64,000 nucleotides of DNA. Source: Nematostella vectensis. Lineage: Eukaryota > Cnidaria > Anthozoa > Actiniaria > Edwardsiidae. Under the pieces are notes generated by a model, which did no database searches, had not been told where the DNA came from, and was given only the letters and a program-made list of their open reading frames with translations. Positions 26,301 through 37,615 of this stretch are shown piece by piece; position 1 is the first letter of the stretch; every line of letters starts with the position of its first letter. The DNA lies in NCBI RefSeq assembly GCF_932526225.1, contig NC_064036.1, positions 2,046,001-2,110,000 on the forward strand. Direction: 5' to 3'. The position numbers and the translations under genes are program-made.

Positions 26301-29300
26301 GTGGTGATGGTGGTCATATGATGCTGATGATGGATGTGGTGATGGTGGTCATATGATGCTGATGATGGATGTGGTGATGGTGGTCATATGCTGCTGATGA
26401 TTGATGTGGTGATGGTGGTCATATGCTGCTGATGATGGATGTGGTGATGGTGGTCATATGCTGCTGATGATTGATGTGGTGATGGTGGTCATATGATACT
26501 GATAATGGATGTGGTGATGGTGGTCATATGATACTGATGATGGATGTGGTGATGGTGGTCATATGATGCTGATGATGGATGTGGTGATGGTGGTCATATG
26601 CTGCTGATGATGGATGTGGTGATGGTGGTCATATAATGTTGATGATGGATGTGGTGATGGTGGTCATATGATGCTGATGATGAATGTGGTGATGGTGGTC
26701 ATATGATGCTGATGATGGATGTGGTGATGGTGGTCATATGATGCTGATGATGGATTGGTGATGGTGGTCATATGATGCTGATGATGGATGTGGTGATGGT
26801 GGTCATATGATGCTGATGATGGATGTGGTGATGGTGGTCATATGATGCTGATGATGGATGTGGTGATGGTGGTCATATGATGCTGATGATGGATGTGGTG
26901 ATGTTGGTCATATGATACTGATGATGGATGTGTTGATAATCGTACTGATGATGGATGTGTTGATAATCGTACTGATGATAGATGTGGTGATGTTGGTCAT
27001 ATGATGCTGATGATGGATGTGGTGATGGTGGTCATATGATGCTGATGATGGATGTGGTGATGGTGGTCATATGATGCTGATGATGGATGTGGTGATGGTG
27101 GTCATATGATACTGATGATGGATGTGTTGATAATCGTACCGATGATGGATGTGTTGATAATCGTACTGATGATGGATGTGTTGATGGTGGACATATGATG
27201 CTGATGATGGATGTGGTGATGGGGGTCATATGATGCTGATGATGGATGTGGTGATGTTGGTCATATGATGCTGATGATGGATGTGGTGATGGTGGTCATA
27301 TGATGCTGATGATAGATGTGGTGATGGTGGTCATATGATACTGATGACGTTTGTGGTGACGGTGGTCATATGATGCTGATGATAGATGTGGTGATGGTGG
27401 TCATATGCTGCTGATGATGGATGTGGTGATGGTGGTCATATGATACTGATGATGGATGTGTTGATAATCGTACTGATGATGGATGTGTTGAGGGTGGTCA
27501 TATGATACTGATGATGGATGTGTTGATGGTGGTCATATGATGCTGATGATGGATGTGTTGATAATCGTACTGATGATGTCGTTGATGATGATTAAAATAA
27601 TACAATGTTTAAAAATAGATATAAATAAAACACTGACCTATAAACAACACAGATGAGAAAACATACTCCTCGCCGCGCACCTCCGCAAAGTACGGGCAGC
27701 ACGAGTGTTTAACTACACATCTCAGCATGACTGCACTGATCCTCTGACACCCAAACCTCTGGTAGAAGTCGTACGCGCTGGTGAAATTCACCCTCAAGTA
27801 CCCTTGGACAACTCCTCTGCTGCATACGACACCACGTGACTTGCTTGTGATGTCACGTGATGTCTCGTACCATTTGAAGGTAAGCGAGGAGTCACCAACA
27901 GCCTCACACGTCAGATCTAAGTGGGAGCCGTCCGAGTCCCTGAGTGTTCCCTTGATCCCTGTGCCTTGAACCTTGGGAGGTGGTGCTGTAGAGGAACGAA
28001 AAGCATGAGAATCCCGCTGGTACGAACTCTAATAGTGAAATGAAAATCTATTCGCGGAGCTCGATCCAGGTTTCGAGTCATTCCAGTAGACAGAGCGATA
28101 GAAAAAAAACTGACGCATGCTTATTGTGCACCTGTTCGAGAATGGAAAAACATGGCGGACGAAAATTCTCGCCATGTCTCTCCATTCTCTCTTTCTCTCT
28201 TTTTCAAGTGCATACAGCGCATGCGTCAGGTTTTTCCGCTAGTTCGAGTTGGAGGTTTTAGGGAAATAAATTAGCATAAGGTTACAGTGGTATGCTGTAC
28301 GTCCCTGTGGAGACGCCAAAGTTTATTAAGGCTTTGGTTAAGCTTTGTTAACGGCGCCTTAAATTCATTCTTTTCCGCCGGTGGGGAAAACAGCTTGGGC
28401 AAAGGTGGGAAATAGCAAAGCATCTCACCTTTGTCACTGCCGTAGAGATCGACTCTCATGCAGATTTGACCTTGCCACATTTTAGGCAGGAAGCGGAAAT
28501 ACCGTGCACCTATCGGTTCGCCATTCATCCAGCGAGCCATCACTCCATTACCATCCGTGTTGCCTTGGAAACCCTAAATTAAAATACATTCAATCTTAAA
28601 GAGCTCTAGTCAGCTTTACCTATGTTAATGCCTTTATTTAATTTTGGAGGAGTTTTAAGAAATCTAAAAAAACAACAACCGTATAAAAGTTTTGTACTTT
28701 TTTACCAAATTTGCAAAAATGCCATGATAGCGCTCCCAAATCAGCCGATGGAAATTGATTCTTTCTCATACTTTATGTTTTGCTAGGATAAAAATAGCGG
28801 GGTGATGGAGAAGATGAGGACGTTCATGACGACTACGTGATGTTGTTGTTGATGGGGTTGATGATGGTGTTGGCGGTGGAGCTTTTGGTGCTGATGATGT
28901 GTAGATGGTGGTGTCGGGGACAATAAATTGACGATGGTGTTGTTGGTTCTGGTTGTATTGATGGCGATAGAGGTGGCGTTGGTGATGATGTAATAATGAG
29001 TTTGGTGCTGACTTTGCTGGCGGTTGTGATGGGTATACTGGTTGTAATAATGACGGAAAAAAACTTACAAGGAATATGGCATTAATAAGCTGTCTATTTA
29101 CTCACCCTCATCTCCCGCCACAGATCACTAGTATACGAATACTGTACATCAAAGCTGGTCACAAATCCCTTTCCACCAGGCTCCCCCTGCCAGGCAAACC
29201 CGAAGATAGTTTTTGGTTCGCCGAGATCTACCTCAAGGAACGGATTCAGCGTGTCCTTCGCGCACCAGGCCGACGGTGCGTACAGACGCGCGCTTGCCTC

Positions 29301-32300
29301 CGGGTAAGAGCCGCTCAGAACACTAGACGCGGTAAGTCTCGTGTCGGGAATGGTAGACACGCCAAACGGTGCTTCCAGGCCGAGGGATTGACGCATCACT
29401 AACAGATTACATAACAGGGTAAGAACAGGAACGTTTGTCGTCACTGACATATTCAGGGGTAGCCGACTACTGGGACAAGCCTACTTAAATTCATGAAATC
29501 AAGGGGAAATAGAGAAATAACAAAAATTAAATACCTTTCAGCCAGCTTCTGAGAAATTCGGGAGAATCTTCTAATATATTATCATACGGGACCAAACTAA
29601 AGGTGGACTCTAGCTTTGTGAAATAATACTCTGCATTTTAAACATGATGAGTCTCAGGTTGCACACAGGCTTTAAGCCTCACCCTCCCCTCCCATACAAA
29701 CCTTGTGGCACTCCGTACACCTCCACCCTCAGGCATTTGTTGTTATTGTAGCTCAGTGGGTGAAAGCGCACAAACTTTGTAAGTCGAGGTATTGGCAGGC
29801 TCTGTTTGACGATGGGCTCTTGATCATTCATCGGCCCTTGAAACACCTGGTAGATAAATGGTATCTACATGCTATAGGATGTCATAGCACATAGGCGTCT
29901 AAACCGGGGGGGAGGGGGAGGGGGCGGTCACTCCGCCACCAATTATTTTGTCGGTAATCAAAATAAATTAGGGAGGGGGAGGAGGGACTCGGAGATAAAA
30001 CAAATGAAATTTGTGTTGTTCCCCCCTTCCCAGTTTGGATTGGCTGATTTAGCGGTAAAATTAAGGATTTCATCGATATACCAGAAGGAGAAGGGACCAC
30101 TATCTCATGTAACAATTTTATTTCTCAAGGTTTCTTATTTCAATAACAAAAGTATCAATATCAAACAATTACCTGATTATTTCCACGTTGATCTTTGTAA
30201 AAGTCGTATAAAATGCCAGTCATTGAGAATGACAGCCGATAAGACCTGGACCAGCTGGTGGTGCCTGGACACCCTTGGGTACCAACAGCGCACACAGTAT
30301 GAGGCGTGCCAAGGTCGACCTGCAACGAAAGGTACTCAACGAGAGATCTACTCAACGAGAGATATACTCAACGAGAGATCTACTCAACGAGAGATCTACT
30401 CAACGAGGGATCTACTCAACGAGGGATCTACTCAACGAGAGATCTACTCAACGAGAGATCTACTCAACGAGGGATCTACTCAACGAGAGATATACTCAAC
30501 AAGACAACTCAACAAGCGATATACTCAACAAGCGATTTACTCAACAAGAGATATACTAAACGAGAGATATACTCAACAAGAGATATACTCAACAAGAGAT
30601 ATACTCAACGAGAGATCTACTCAACGAGAGATATACTCAACGAGGGATCTACTCAACGAGAGATATACTCAACAAGACTACTCAACAAGCGATATACTCA
30701 ACAAGCGATTTACTCAACAAGAGATATACTAAACGAGAGATATACTCAACAAGAGATATACTCAACAAGAGATATACTCAACGAGAGATCTACTCAACGA
30801 GAGATATACTCAACGAGGGATCTACTCAAAGAGAGATATACTCAACAAGACAACTCAACAAGCGATATACTCAACAAGCGATTTACTCAACAAGAGATAT
30901 ACTCAACGAGAGATCTACTCAACAAGAGATATACTTAACAAGAGATATACTCAACGAGAGATCTACTCAACGAGAGATATACTCAACGAGGGATCTACTC
31001 AACGAGAGATATACTCAACGAGAGATCTACTCAACGAGAGATCTACTCAACGAGAGATCTACTCAACGAGAGATATACTCAACAAGAGATATACTCAACA
31101 AGAGATATACTCAACGAGAGATATACTCAACGAGAGATATACGCAACGAGATATATACTCAACGAGAGATATACTCAACGAGAGATATACTCAACGAGAG
31201 ATATACTCAACGAGAGATATACTCAACGAAGATATACTCAACGAGAGATATACTCAACGAGAGATATACTCAACGAGAGGTATACTCAACGAGAGATATA
31301 CTCAACGAGAGATATACGCAACGAGATATATACTCAACGAGAGATATACTCAACGAGAGATATATTCAACGAGATTATACTCAACGAGAGATATACTCAA
31401 CGAGAGATATACTCAACGAGAGATAATACCATGCTTGAAGATCCAGCGTACTTTGCGAGCGCTCCCAAACGTCATCCCGCGTAATTTTCCGGGGGCAGGA
31501 TTTCCGTTTTCGAAAAAAAAAGCTCTGGATCTTCGAGCATGGAGATATACTAAGCAACAGAGGTACTCAACAAAAGTTTAAGAAAAGATATACTCTACAG
31601 CCGAAGAGATAAGGTAGTAAATTAGAAAGCCAAAGAGGCTTCGATACGTTTTGGAAGGTAAATGCCGTGCGCTCCTACAAAATTAGTCACTGAGTCCTAC
31701 CCTAGTCCAGACCTGGGACTCTCTTTGCGCTCCACATTCTAGCTCGCGTGAAAGAGGGTCCATATTTTTTGCATGCGCATGTGCGCACATCTACCAATCT
31801 GCGATCTTCGCAGCAAAAATTGGAATACGAGGGCGCGCAATAACGGACGTGCCTAAGGTGAGTCGATTCCCGCTAGACCTTGTCCGAGTGCAGAGCTCCG
31901 AAAATCGATCATTGCTAAGTTGAAAAGAATGTTTTATACATGTTAAGGACTATCAGCGAAATGCATGGGATTTGTTTTCTATAACAGAACGCGACAAGAT
32001 GTGACTGAAAATCAAATTCCAACAAAGCGCTCAAAAGCTCACTCCAAAACATTTTTCAGATTTATTGGTCCTGTTCTAAGAAAAGATCGACAATCAAGTA
32101 TTTACCCACGACCAAAATGAGCGTATTATTTCTGAAATAGACCCTCGCTCGTCCCTTTCGCAGCCTCTTGAACTAAGCAACCACACCACACCACAAATAT
32201 GAGGTGCATTTTCGCGCATGCAATAAGGGCCAGGTCTGGACGAGAGAGTCCCAGGTCTGGACTAAGAGAGTCCCAGGTCTGGACTAGCGAGTCCCAGGTC

Positions 32301-35300
32301 TGGACTAAGAGTGTCCCAGGTCTGGACTAAGAGAGTCCCAGATCTGGACTAAGAGTGTCCCAGGTCTGGACTAAGAGTGTCCCAGGTCTGGACTAAGAGT
32401 GTCCCAGGTCTGGACTATATGTCCTACCCTGTGGCTCTAGACATATTCCTGGGTACACAAAGACCAAGTGTTAATATCATACGACATAGCACCCCCAAAA
32501 ACCGTTCTGCAACATACTTGTAAGAACTCGTTGTCATCGTAGGAAGCGGCGCACCAGCACCTGGCTCCTTGGGCACGACCATAAGGAGGCTTATACGCGT
32601 CTTTATAAGACGAGGCGGTAAACCTGTACTCGGGGATGGCCCCCATGGCACTAACACCCACTGACGAGTTTCTACACACTGATAAAAGCACGTTAGTGTA
32701 ATCAAAATACCACGAGCTATTTACTTGTGGTTACGGCGATTATGAATGATTAGGCCTTTCTACATTGTAGTAAGTCTGAAGAAATTGCTTTCCTCAGTAC
32801 TTTATTAGCTGACAACTGCTAGTGATAAAGGGGTATATTAGGGGCAACTTTTCTTCTGGGAGTTTTTTGTTCAGGGTAGTGATTTCTGGTGTGAGATATT
32901 TTTAGGGGTATCCCGCATCCCCATCATCCCCATCACTACCCCCTCCCCCTGGCCCTGCTTCTTAACAAACGTCCTTCAAGCTTGATACAGAGGCTGGTCA
33001 TAAGTACCCACCATCCACCGATGTGCCGTAGACGCCGACCCTCATACATGGCGCCTTGTGGAACCCACCGACGACAAATCTCATCCCCCTGGCGACCGCT
33101 GACCCCTGCTCGTACAACGCGCGGGCCACCATTGTGTTACGATCAAAATTACCGCTGATATACTGAAAAGAAGACGCCATGTAGTTGGAAGTAAGAAAAA
33201 TAAGTCCCCTGTTCAGCCTTTGGGAAAAAAGAGGAACAATTCAAGAAATATCGGGCCTTTTCCGTGCCAGCTTCACCAATTCAATGTGAGACATTCTTGC
33301 GAAATTTCCTTAAGCCATGAGTCTACGCTACAATCCATCCATTCGAGGAGAGACGAAAGATATCCTGATTAACCCAACAGTAATCTTTATGACGCACTTT
33401 CATTTTTAGCTTACAAAAGTTGTATTTTTTGTCTCATTGATATTTTTAAGCTGCTGCAGGAAAAGTGCAAAAAAAACACACACAAAAACCCACACATAAT
33501 AATAGTCCATATTTTAACTGTAGATTTAACAGGATCTAAGCATAAGAAAATGGCGTTCTCTTACATTTTACTCCGACTCGAAATAGAAATAAGATATTCT
33601 CTTACATATCTATCGGGGTAATAGAAGTTCCATTTCTTGTTGTCTGTCGAGTGCTGTACCCTGTACCTCGGGACCCATTGGTCTGCCTTGCTGTCTCCCT
33701 GAGTCACTACCGCACACACCACGTGACTCTTCAACAAGTCCACCTGCAGGTAGCCGTCCCAGTCTCCCTGGTACGCGCACCACGAGTGACCCCCCTGGAA
33801 CTCGAGACGGCCATGGGAGGGGAGGGTGGAGTTTTGTTCCAATACGCTTGTCGCTGTCAACCACTCCGTGGGGGGCGCGTCCGGTTTGATAAGCTGTCTT
33901 TCGCACGGGCTTTCTGTTGCCAAGAATAAAATGTGAAGTTTGTTGCAACATTATTGTCTTGCGTGATTATGAAATTTTCAGCCCCCCATTTTCCTGTCAC
34001 TTGGGGATGGTAAAATGCTCTTTCCAGCTAATTTTATTTTAGAACCGATAGCTAGGGCAGGCCCCTCCTTTATCAGAACCTTCCAGAACCCCTAGCAATG
34101 CAGTACACTCTAGAAATGCACATAGCATTAACTCCAGCTCCCGTTAGATCCTTGAAATTTTGTTCTTATCGGTCCAAAAAAGAGCCACCTTGAGGTTACT
34201 ATAAAAACTAAATATTATATATAAAATTTTAGACTTTTTTCTCACCGGAGCATCCATATAACTCCATTCTTAGTGAAATTCCCCTATGTGATGTCTTCGG
34301 AAGGATGCGGAAAAAGCGTAACACCAGTTCATCCTCAAACCAGTTGACCACGACCGACGTTCCATCCTTATTTCCTTGGAAAACCTAAAACACACTCCTA
34401 GTATTTAGTATTTTATTACACCTTACGACAACAACCATGACAACCATGACAACCAATTATTACACCTTTTGACAACTACCATGACACTCAATGACAACTA
34501 CCATTACACCTTATGACAACTACCATGACACCCCATAACAACTACCATCGCACTTTATGACAACAACTATGACATCCACAGCAATTACCATAACACCTAA
34601 TGACAACTATAATGACACCCCATAACAACTACAATTGCACCTTATGACAACTACTATGAAATCCACAGCAATTACCATAACACCTTATGACAACTACCAT
34701 TGCACCTTATGACAACTACCATGACATCCACAGCAATTACCATAACACCTTATGACAACTACCATTGCACCTTATGACAACTACCATTGAACCTTATGAC
34801 CACTACTATGACACCCCATAACAACTACCATTACACCTTATGCAAACTACCATGATACCCCATGACAACTACCATTGCACCTTATGACAACTACTATGAC
34901 ATCCACAGCAATTACCATAACACCTTATGAAAACTACCATGACACCCCATAGCAATTACCATTGCACCTTATGACAACTAACATGACACCCCATGACATA
35001 ACAACTATGACACCCATAGCAATTACCATTACACCTTATCACGACCCATGACAAGTACCATGACACCCAATGACATAACAACTATGACACCCATAGCAAA
35101 TACCATGACACCCCATAACAACTACCATGACACCCACGGCCATTACCATAATATGTTATGAAAACTACCATACACATGCTAATTACCCATAAACATATGT
35201 ACTTGTTACTTGCCTTTTTATCAGACGTAGTGTACATAAATGATGTCCCGCTCTCTAGCGCGTACTCCACACTGTACGACGTCACCCACATAGGCTCCTC

Positions 35301-37615
35301 GGGGTCCCCCTGGGTGGCCACACCCGTGACCGTCTTCGGTTGCAACAGGTCCACCTGGGATAAGATAACAACTATAAATAGGATGGCCTGATGTGTGCGA
35401 AGGTGTGTCACTACCAACAGGTCCACCTTGGATAAGATAACAACCATGAATAGTAAGACCTGATGTGTGCGAAGGTGTGGCACTACCAACAGGTCCACCT
35501 GGGATAAGATAACAACTATAAATAGGAAGGCCTGATGCGTGCCAAGGTGTGTCAGTACAAATGCCGTGGCGCGCATACGTGCCGAGTAACTGTTTCAATG
35601 CCTGTAAGTTGACATGTTGTATGATACGGGATGTGGGACCATCCTATAGGCATTCGTGGCGCGCATAAGTGCCGAGAAACTGTTTCAATGCCTTTAAGAA
35701 AGACATGTTGTCTGATACGGGGTGTAGAACCGTCCTATAGGCATTCGTGGCGCGCATACGTGCCGAGTAACTGTTTCAATGCCTGTAAGTTGACATGTAG
35801 TCTTATACCTGTAGGTATACTGTGTGTACGGGGTGCAGGACCGCCCTATAGGCATGTGGGGCGTGTAGTCGGGATGAGTATGGACCGCGCTTGTCCGAGT
35901 ATCTGTCCGCTATTCCATCGTCACTATAGATAGTCCTCAGCTGAGAATCACTTATGCCGTAATTCTCGAGTCCGAGTGGCAAGCCACATTTATCTGGAAA
36001 TCAGAATGGATTCTCAAAGTTAATTCCTGTAGGAGAACAGGCGATGGCGTCGATGCAAATGGGGCTGTAGGCGGTGAGGATGGGAGCTTCAAGCACGTAG
36101 ACAGAAATGCCGGACAGGGAGTGCGCAGACATAGTTGATATATACGAAGTCTAGCAGTCTAAGATTCGGTAGTTCTTCTATACGGAAAGACGCGCCCAGA
36201 TTCACCGGGTGAAAACGCGCAAGGTGTATGATTTTGCATGGCTCTGATTGTATCTTATGCGACAGAAAAACGTGTGCAATACGGATTTGGTTGTTTCTTG
36301 TAACTGGCGCCACAAAAAAGAGGTCTCCTGAAGCGTATTTTAGACATCTTTATGCGAAAATCAGTAACAAACCTATAAAAACTTCGTTCTTTACGTACCG
36401 GTTCTTTTGCCGTAAAGTTCAATTCTCAAAGCCTTGGTCACGTGATATGTCTGTGGCAAGACCCGGATGAACCTTGCAATGGCCTTCAAGTTGTTTCTCA
36501 CAAATTTCCTGCCGTCGCTATTTCCATGGAATATCTACAATGTACCAAGTTAATGCCATGTTAATTCATATATATTATTTATTATATATTAGTTTAAGCA
36601 ATTATCTGTGCCTGGAACAAGAATTTCTCCAAGGGATACCATTTCGAAGGAGACGTGGAGTGGTGGAGAAAAAAAAATATAGAAAAATATAGGGGAAAAA
36701 AGCATATGATGCGAGATAAACTGGCTTTTAGCGCCCTTGCTTTTTTTCTCTCTAAAATTTCCCTCCGAAGGAAGGATGGTGGCACGGACCCACCATGCTT
36801 TATTTGCGCACTGTGGTATTCACCAGGGATAACTTCCCTGTCATTTATGTGTACAGTTTGGTGTTTGTTATTATGATATAGCATCCTAATTATACCTTAT
36901 CGCCGCCCTGGTCTCTATACATGCTCCACTTTACGTTATCATCAGATAGCGCAATCTTATAAGTCCTTGTCCATCGCCCGCCTCTCTCGTCTCCAGCCGT
37001 CGCTATAGAGCACAAGTGATGCACCACGCCCAAGTCTACAAGAAGGTAATCTCTATCGTAGCTCTGCTGCGCAGGCTGCCATGAGGTGGGGGAAGAGGGG
37101 CGTGCAAAGGGCGGGGCATGGGATTGGCCAAGAGAGGAAGGGGACGTCAAGTAGTGGTCTGGAAATAACTCCATGCTATCCAGTCCAATGCGGTCACATC
37201 CTAAAAGAGAAAATCATTATAATAACTAAGGTTTTGCTGTAGCAGGTAAAGATTTTTAGATGGGGTGGTTCAATTTATAAAAGCTACACTAAAGTATCCG
37301 AAGCACGGAATTTTCTGGCCCTTGTGATCCATGTAACCACGCCTGCTTATTGTACTATCGCATCACTTATCCACATTCTCAAGTATTCTGTAGAAATATG
37401 ACAAGACGCAAAGTATTTTTTTTCTAAAAGAACTCCCTTTTTCCATTTGCCACTGCTATTGGAACTAACATGGTTTACTGAAATATTACATATATTTACT
37501 GATATATTACTTATATCTATTGGTATATCATCCTTTCCGGCCTACCTTCCCCTGCCTGGCCGCCATGGTTCTTGAGGATGAAGAAGACAAGTGCCAAGAT
37601 TGACAAGGCCTTCAT
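23382..37615 (-). CDS. Gene C: five-discoidin, Ig-like, GPI-anchored-type surface protein (15 exons, 946 aa)
   Basis: Exons on the minus strand: 37615-37546, 37200-36896, 36534-36399, 35993-35809, 35354-35214, 34384-34246, 33913-33606, 33162-33012, 32678-32518, 30319-30173, 29846-29702, 29398-29106, 28573-28429, 27985-27638, 23548-23382; total 2841 nt in frame. Signal peptide 1-22 (MKALSILALVFFILKNHGG), five F5/8 type C domains (about 24-171, 171-326, 326-479, 479-630, 630-776), an Ig-like domain (776-892) and a Pro/Ser/Thr tail ending in ICPFVTFFVVLCLVL. Domains 2 and 4 have an extra intron at YLQ|VDL and FLQ|VDL; domains 1, 3 and 5 do not. The intron after 35214 has a GC donor. Domain 5 has lost the usual N-terminal cysteine (VMRQSLGLE against VCSGPLGLE in gene A). 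Paralogue of A and B. Confidence 0.86.
23590..27593. repeat. 35-bp minisatellite, about 110 copies, with higher-order repeats
   Basis: Unit of 35 bp (GATGATGGATGTGGTGATGG, TGGTCATATGATGCT) mixed with a shorter form containing GTTGATAATCGTAC. Blocks about 956 bp apart are nearly identical (24066-24480 and 25022-25440), so the array also grew by larger duplications. It fills the last intron of gene C, starting 45 bp from the Ig-exon donor and ending about 40 bp before the tail-exon acceptor. The open frames inside it are artefacts. Confidence 0.95.
28102..28235. mobile_element. Palindromic MITE with TGACGCATGC ends
   Basis: About 134 bp with inverted ends AAAAACTGACGCATGC and GCATGCGTCAGGTTTTT and an internal inverted pair around ACATGGCG and CGCCATGT. 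Lies in the intron between the last discoidin exon and the Ig exon of gene C. Non-coding. Confidence 0.7.
30335..31428 (-). repeat. 16-bp minisatellite abutting the acceptor of gene C exon 10, about 68 copies
   Basis: Unit ACTCAACGAGAGATAT on the plus strand. On the gene strand it reads ATATCTCTCGTTGAGT, a pyrimidine-rich stretch followed by AG, so each unit resembles a 3' splice site. The last copies run into the real acceptor (CTTTCGTTGCAG|GTCGACC at 30320/30319). Confidence 0.9.
31429..31542. mobile_element. 114-bp MITE inserted in the 16-bp array
   Basis: Ends CCATGCTTGAAGATCCAGCG and GCTCTGGATCTTCGAGCATGG are inverted repeats. Array-like AGATA sequence stands on both sides and may be the target-site duplication. 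Non-coding. Confidence 0.75.
32225..32418. repeat. 22-bp minisatellite, about 9 copies
   Basis: Unit GTCTGGACTAAGAGAGTCCC plus AG. Lies in the intron that splits discoidin domain 4 of gene C, 100 bp inside the donor of exon 9 (32518). An isolated inverted relative (TAGTCCAGACCTGGGACTC) stands at about 31704-31722. Confidence 0.88.
34425..35160. repeat. Degenerate ACAACTACCATGACACC array
   Basis: About 735 bp of 24-27-bp units (ACCTTATGACAACTACCAT alternating with GACACCCCATAACAACTAC and GACATCCACAGCAATTACC). Fills most of the intron between exons 5 and 6 of gene C. No coding support. Confidence 0.88.
35208..35213 (-). other. Non-canonical GC donor splice site, gene C exon 5
   Basis: Exon 5 (35354-35214) ends AAAAAG|GCAAGT, the strong consensus seen at GC-AG introns. 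Only this boundary gives the phase 0 needed by exon 6 (34384-34246). The nearby GT (in CAA|GTAACA) would put the exon in phase 1 and break the frame. Confidence 0.7.
35344..35500 (-). repeat. 72-bp tandem triplication of the acceptor of gene C exon 5
   Basis: AACAGGTCCACCT occurs at 35344, 35416 and 35488, exactly 72 bp apart. On the gene strand each copy carries a pyrimidine tract, TATCC(C/A)AG and GTGGACCTGTTG, that is the 3' splice site and the first coding bases (VDLL). Only the 35354 copy leads into a full exon. Confidence 0.92.
35560..35850 (-). repeat. 91-111-bp tandem repeats of the donor end of gene C exon 4
   Basis: The gene-strand motif GCCTATAGG plus CGGTC-like sequence and CACCCCGTA (end of exon 4, residues AYRAVLHPV) recurs, with complete copies anchored at about 35644, 35735 and 35846 and a partial one near 35570. 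The 35846 copy is the real exon. Each copy carries a following CATGTCAACTTACAGGCATT-like intron segment. Confidence 0.88.

Noticed and set aside
30004-30938. 242-aa and 210-aa plus-strand ORFs with STREIY-like repeats
   Set aside because: 16-bp minisatellite read antisense to gene C; three units make 48 bp, which keeps a frame open by chance.
36594-36884. 96-aa minus-strand ORF in intron 2 of gene C
   Set aside because: Low-complexity Phe/Lys-rich translation of AT-rich intron DNA; the flanking exons join in frame without it.
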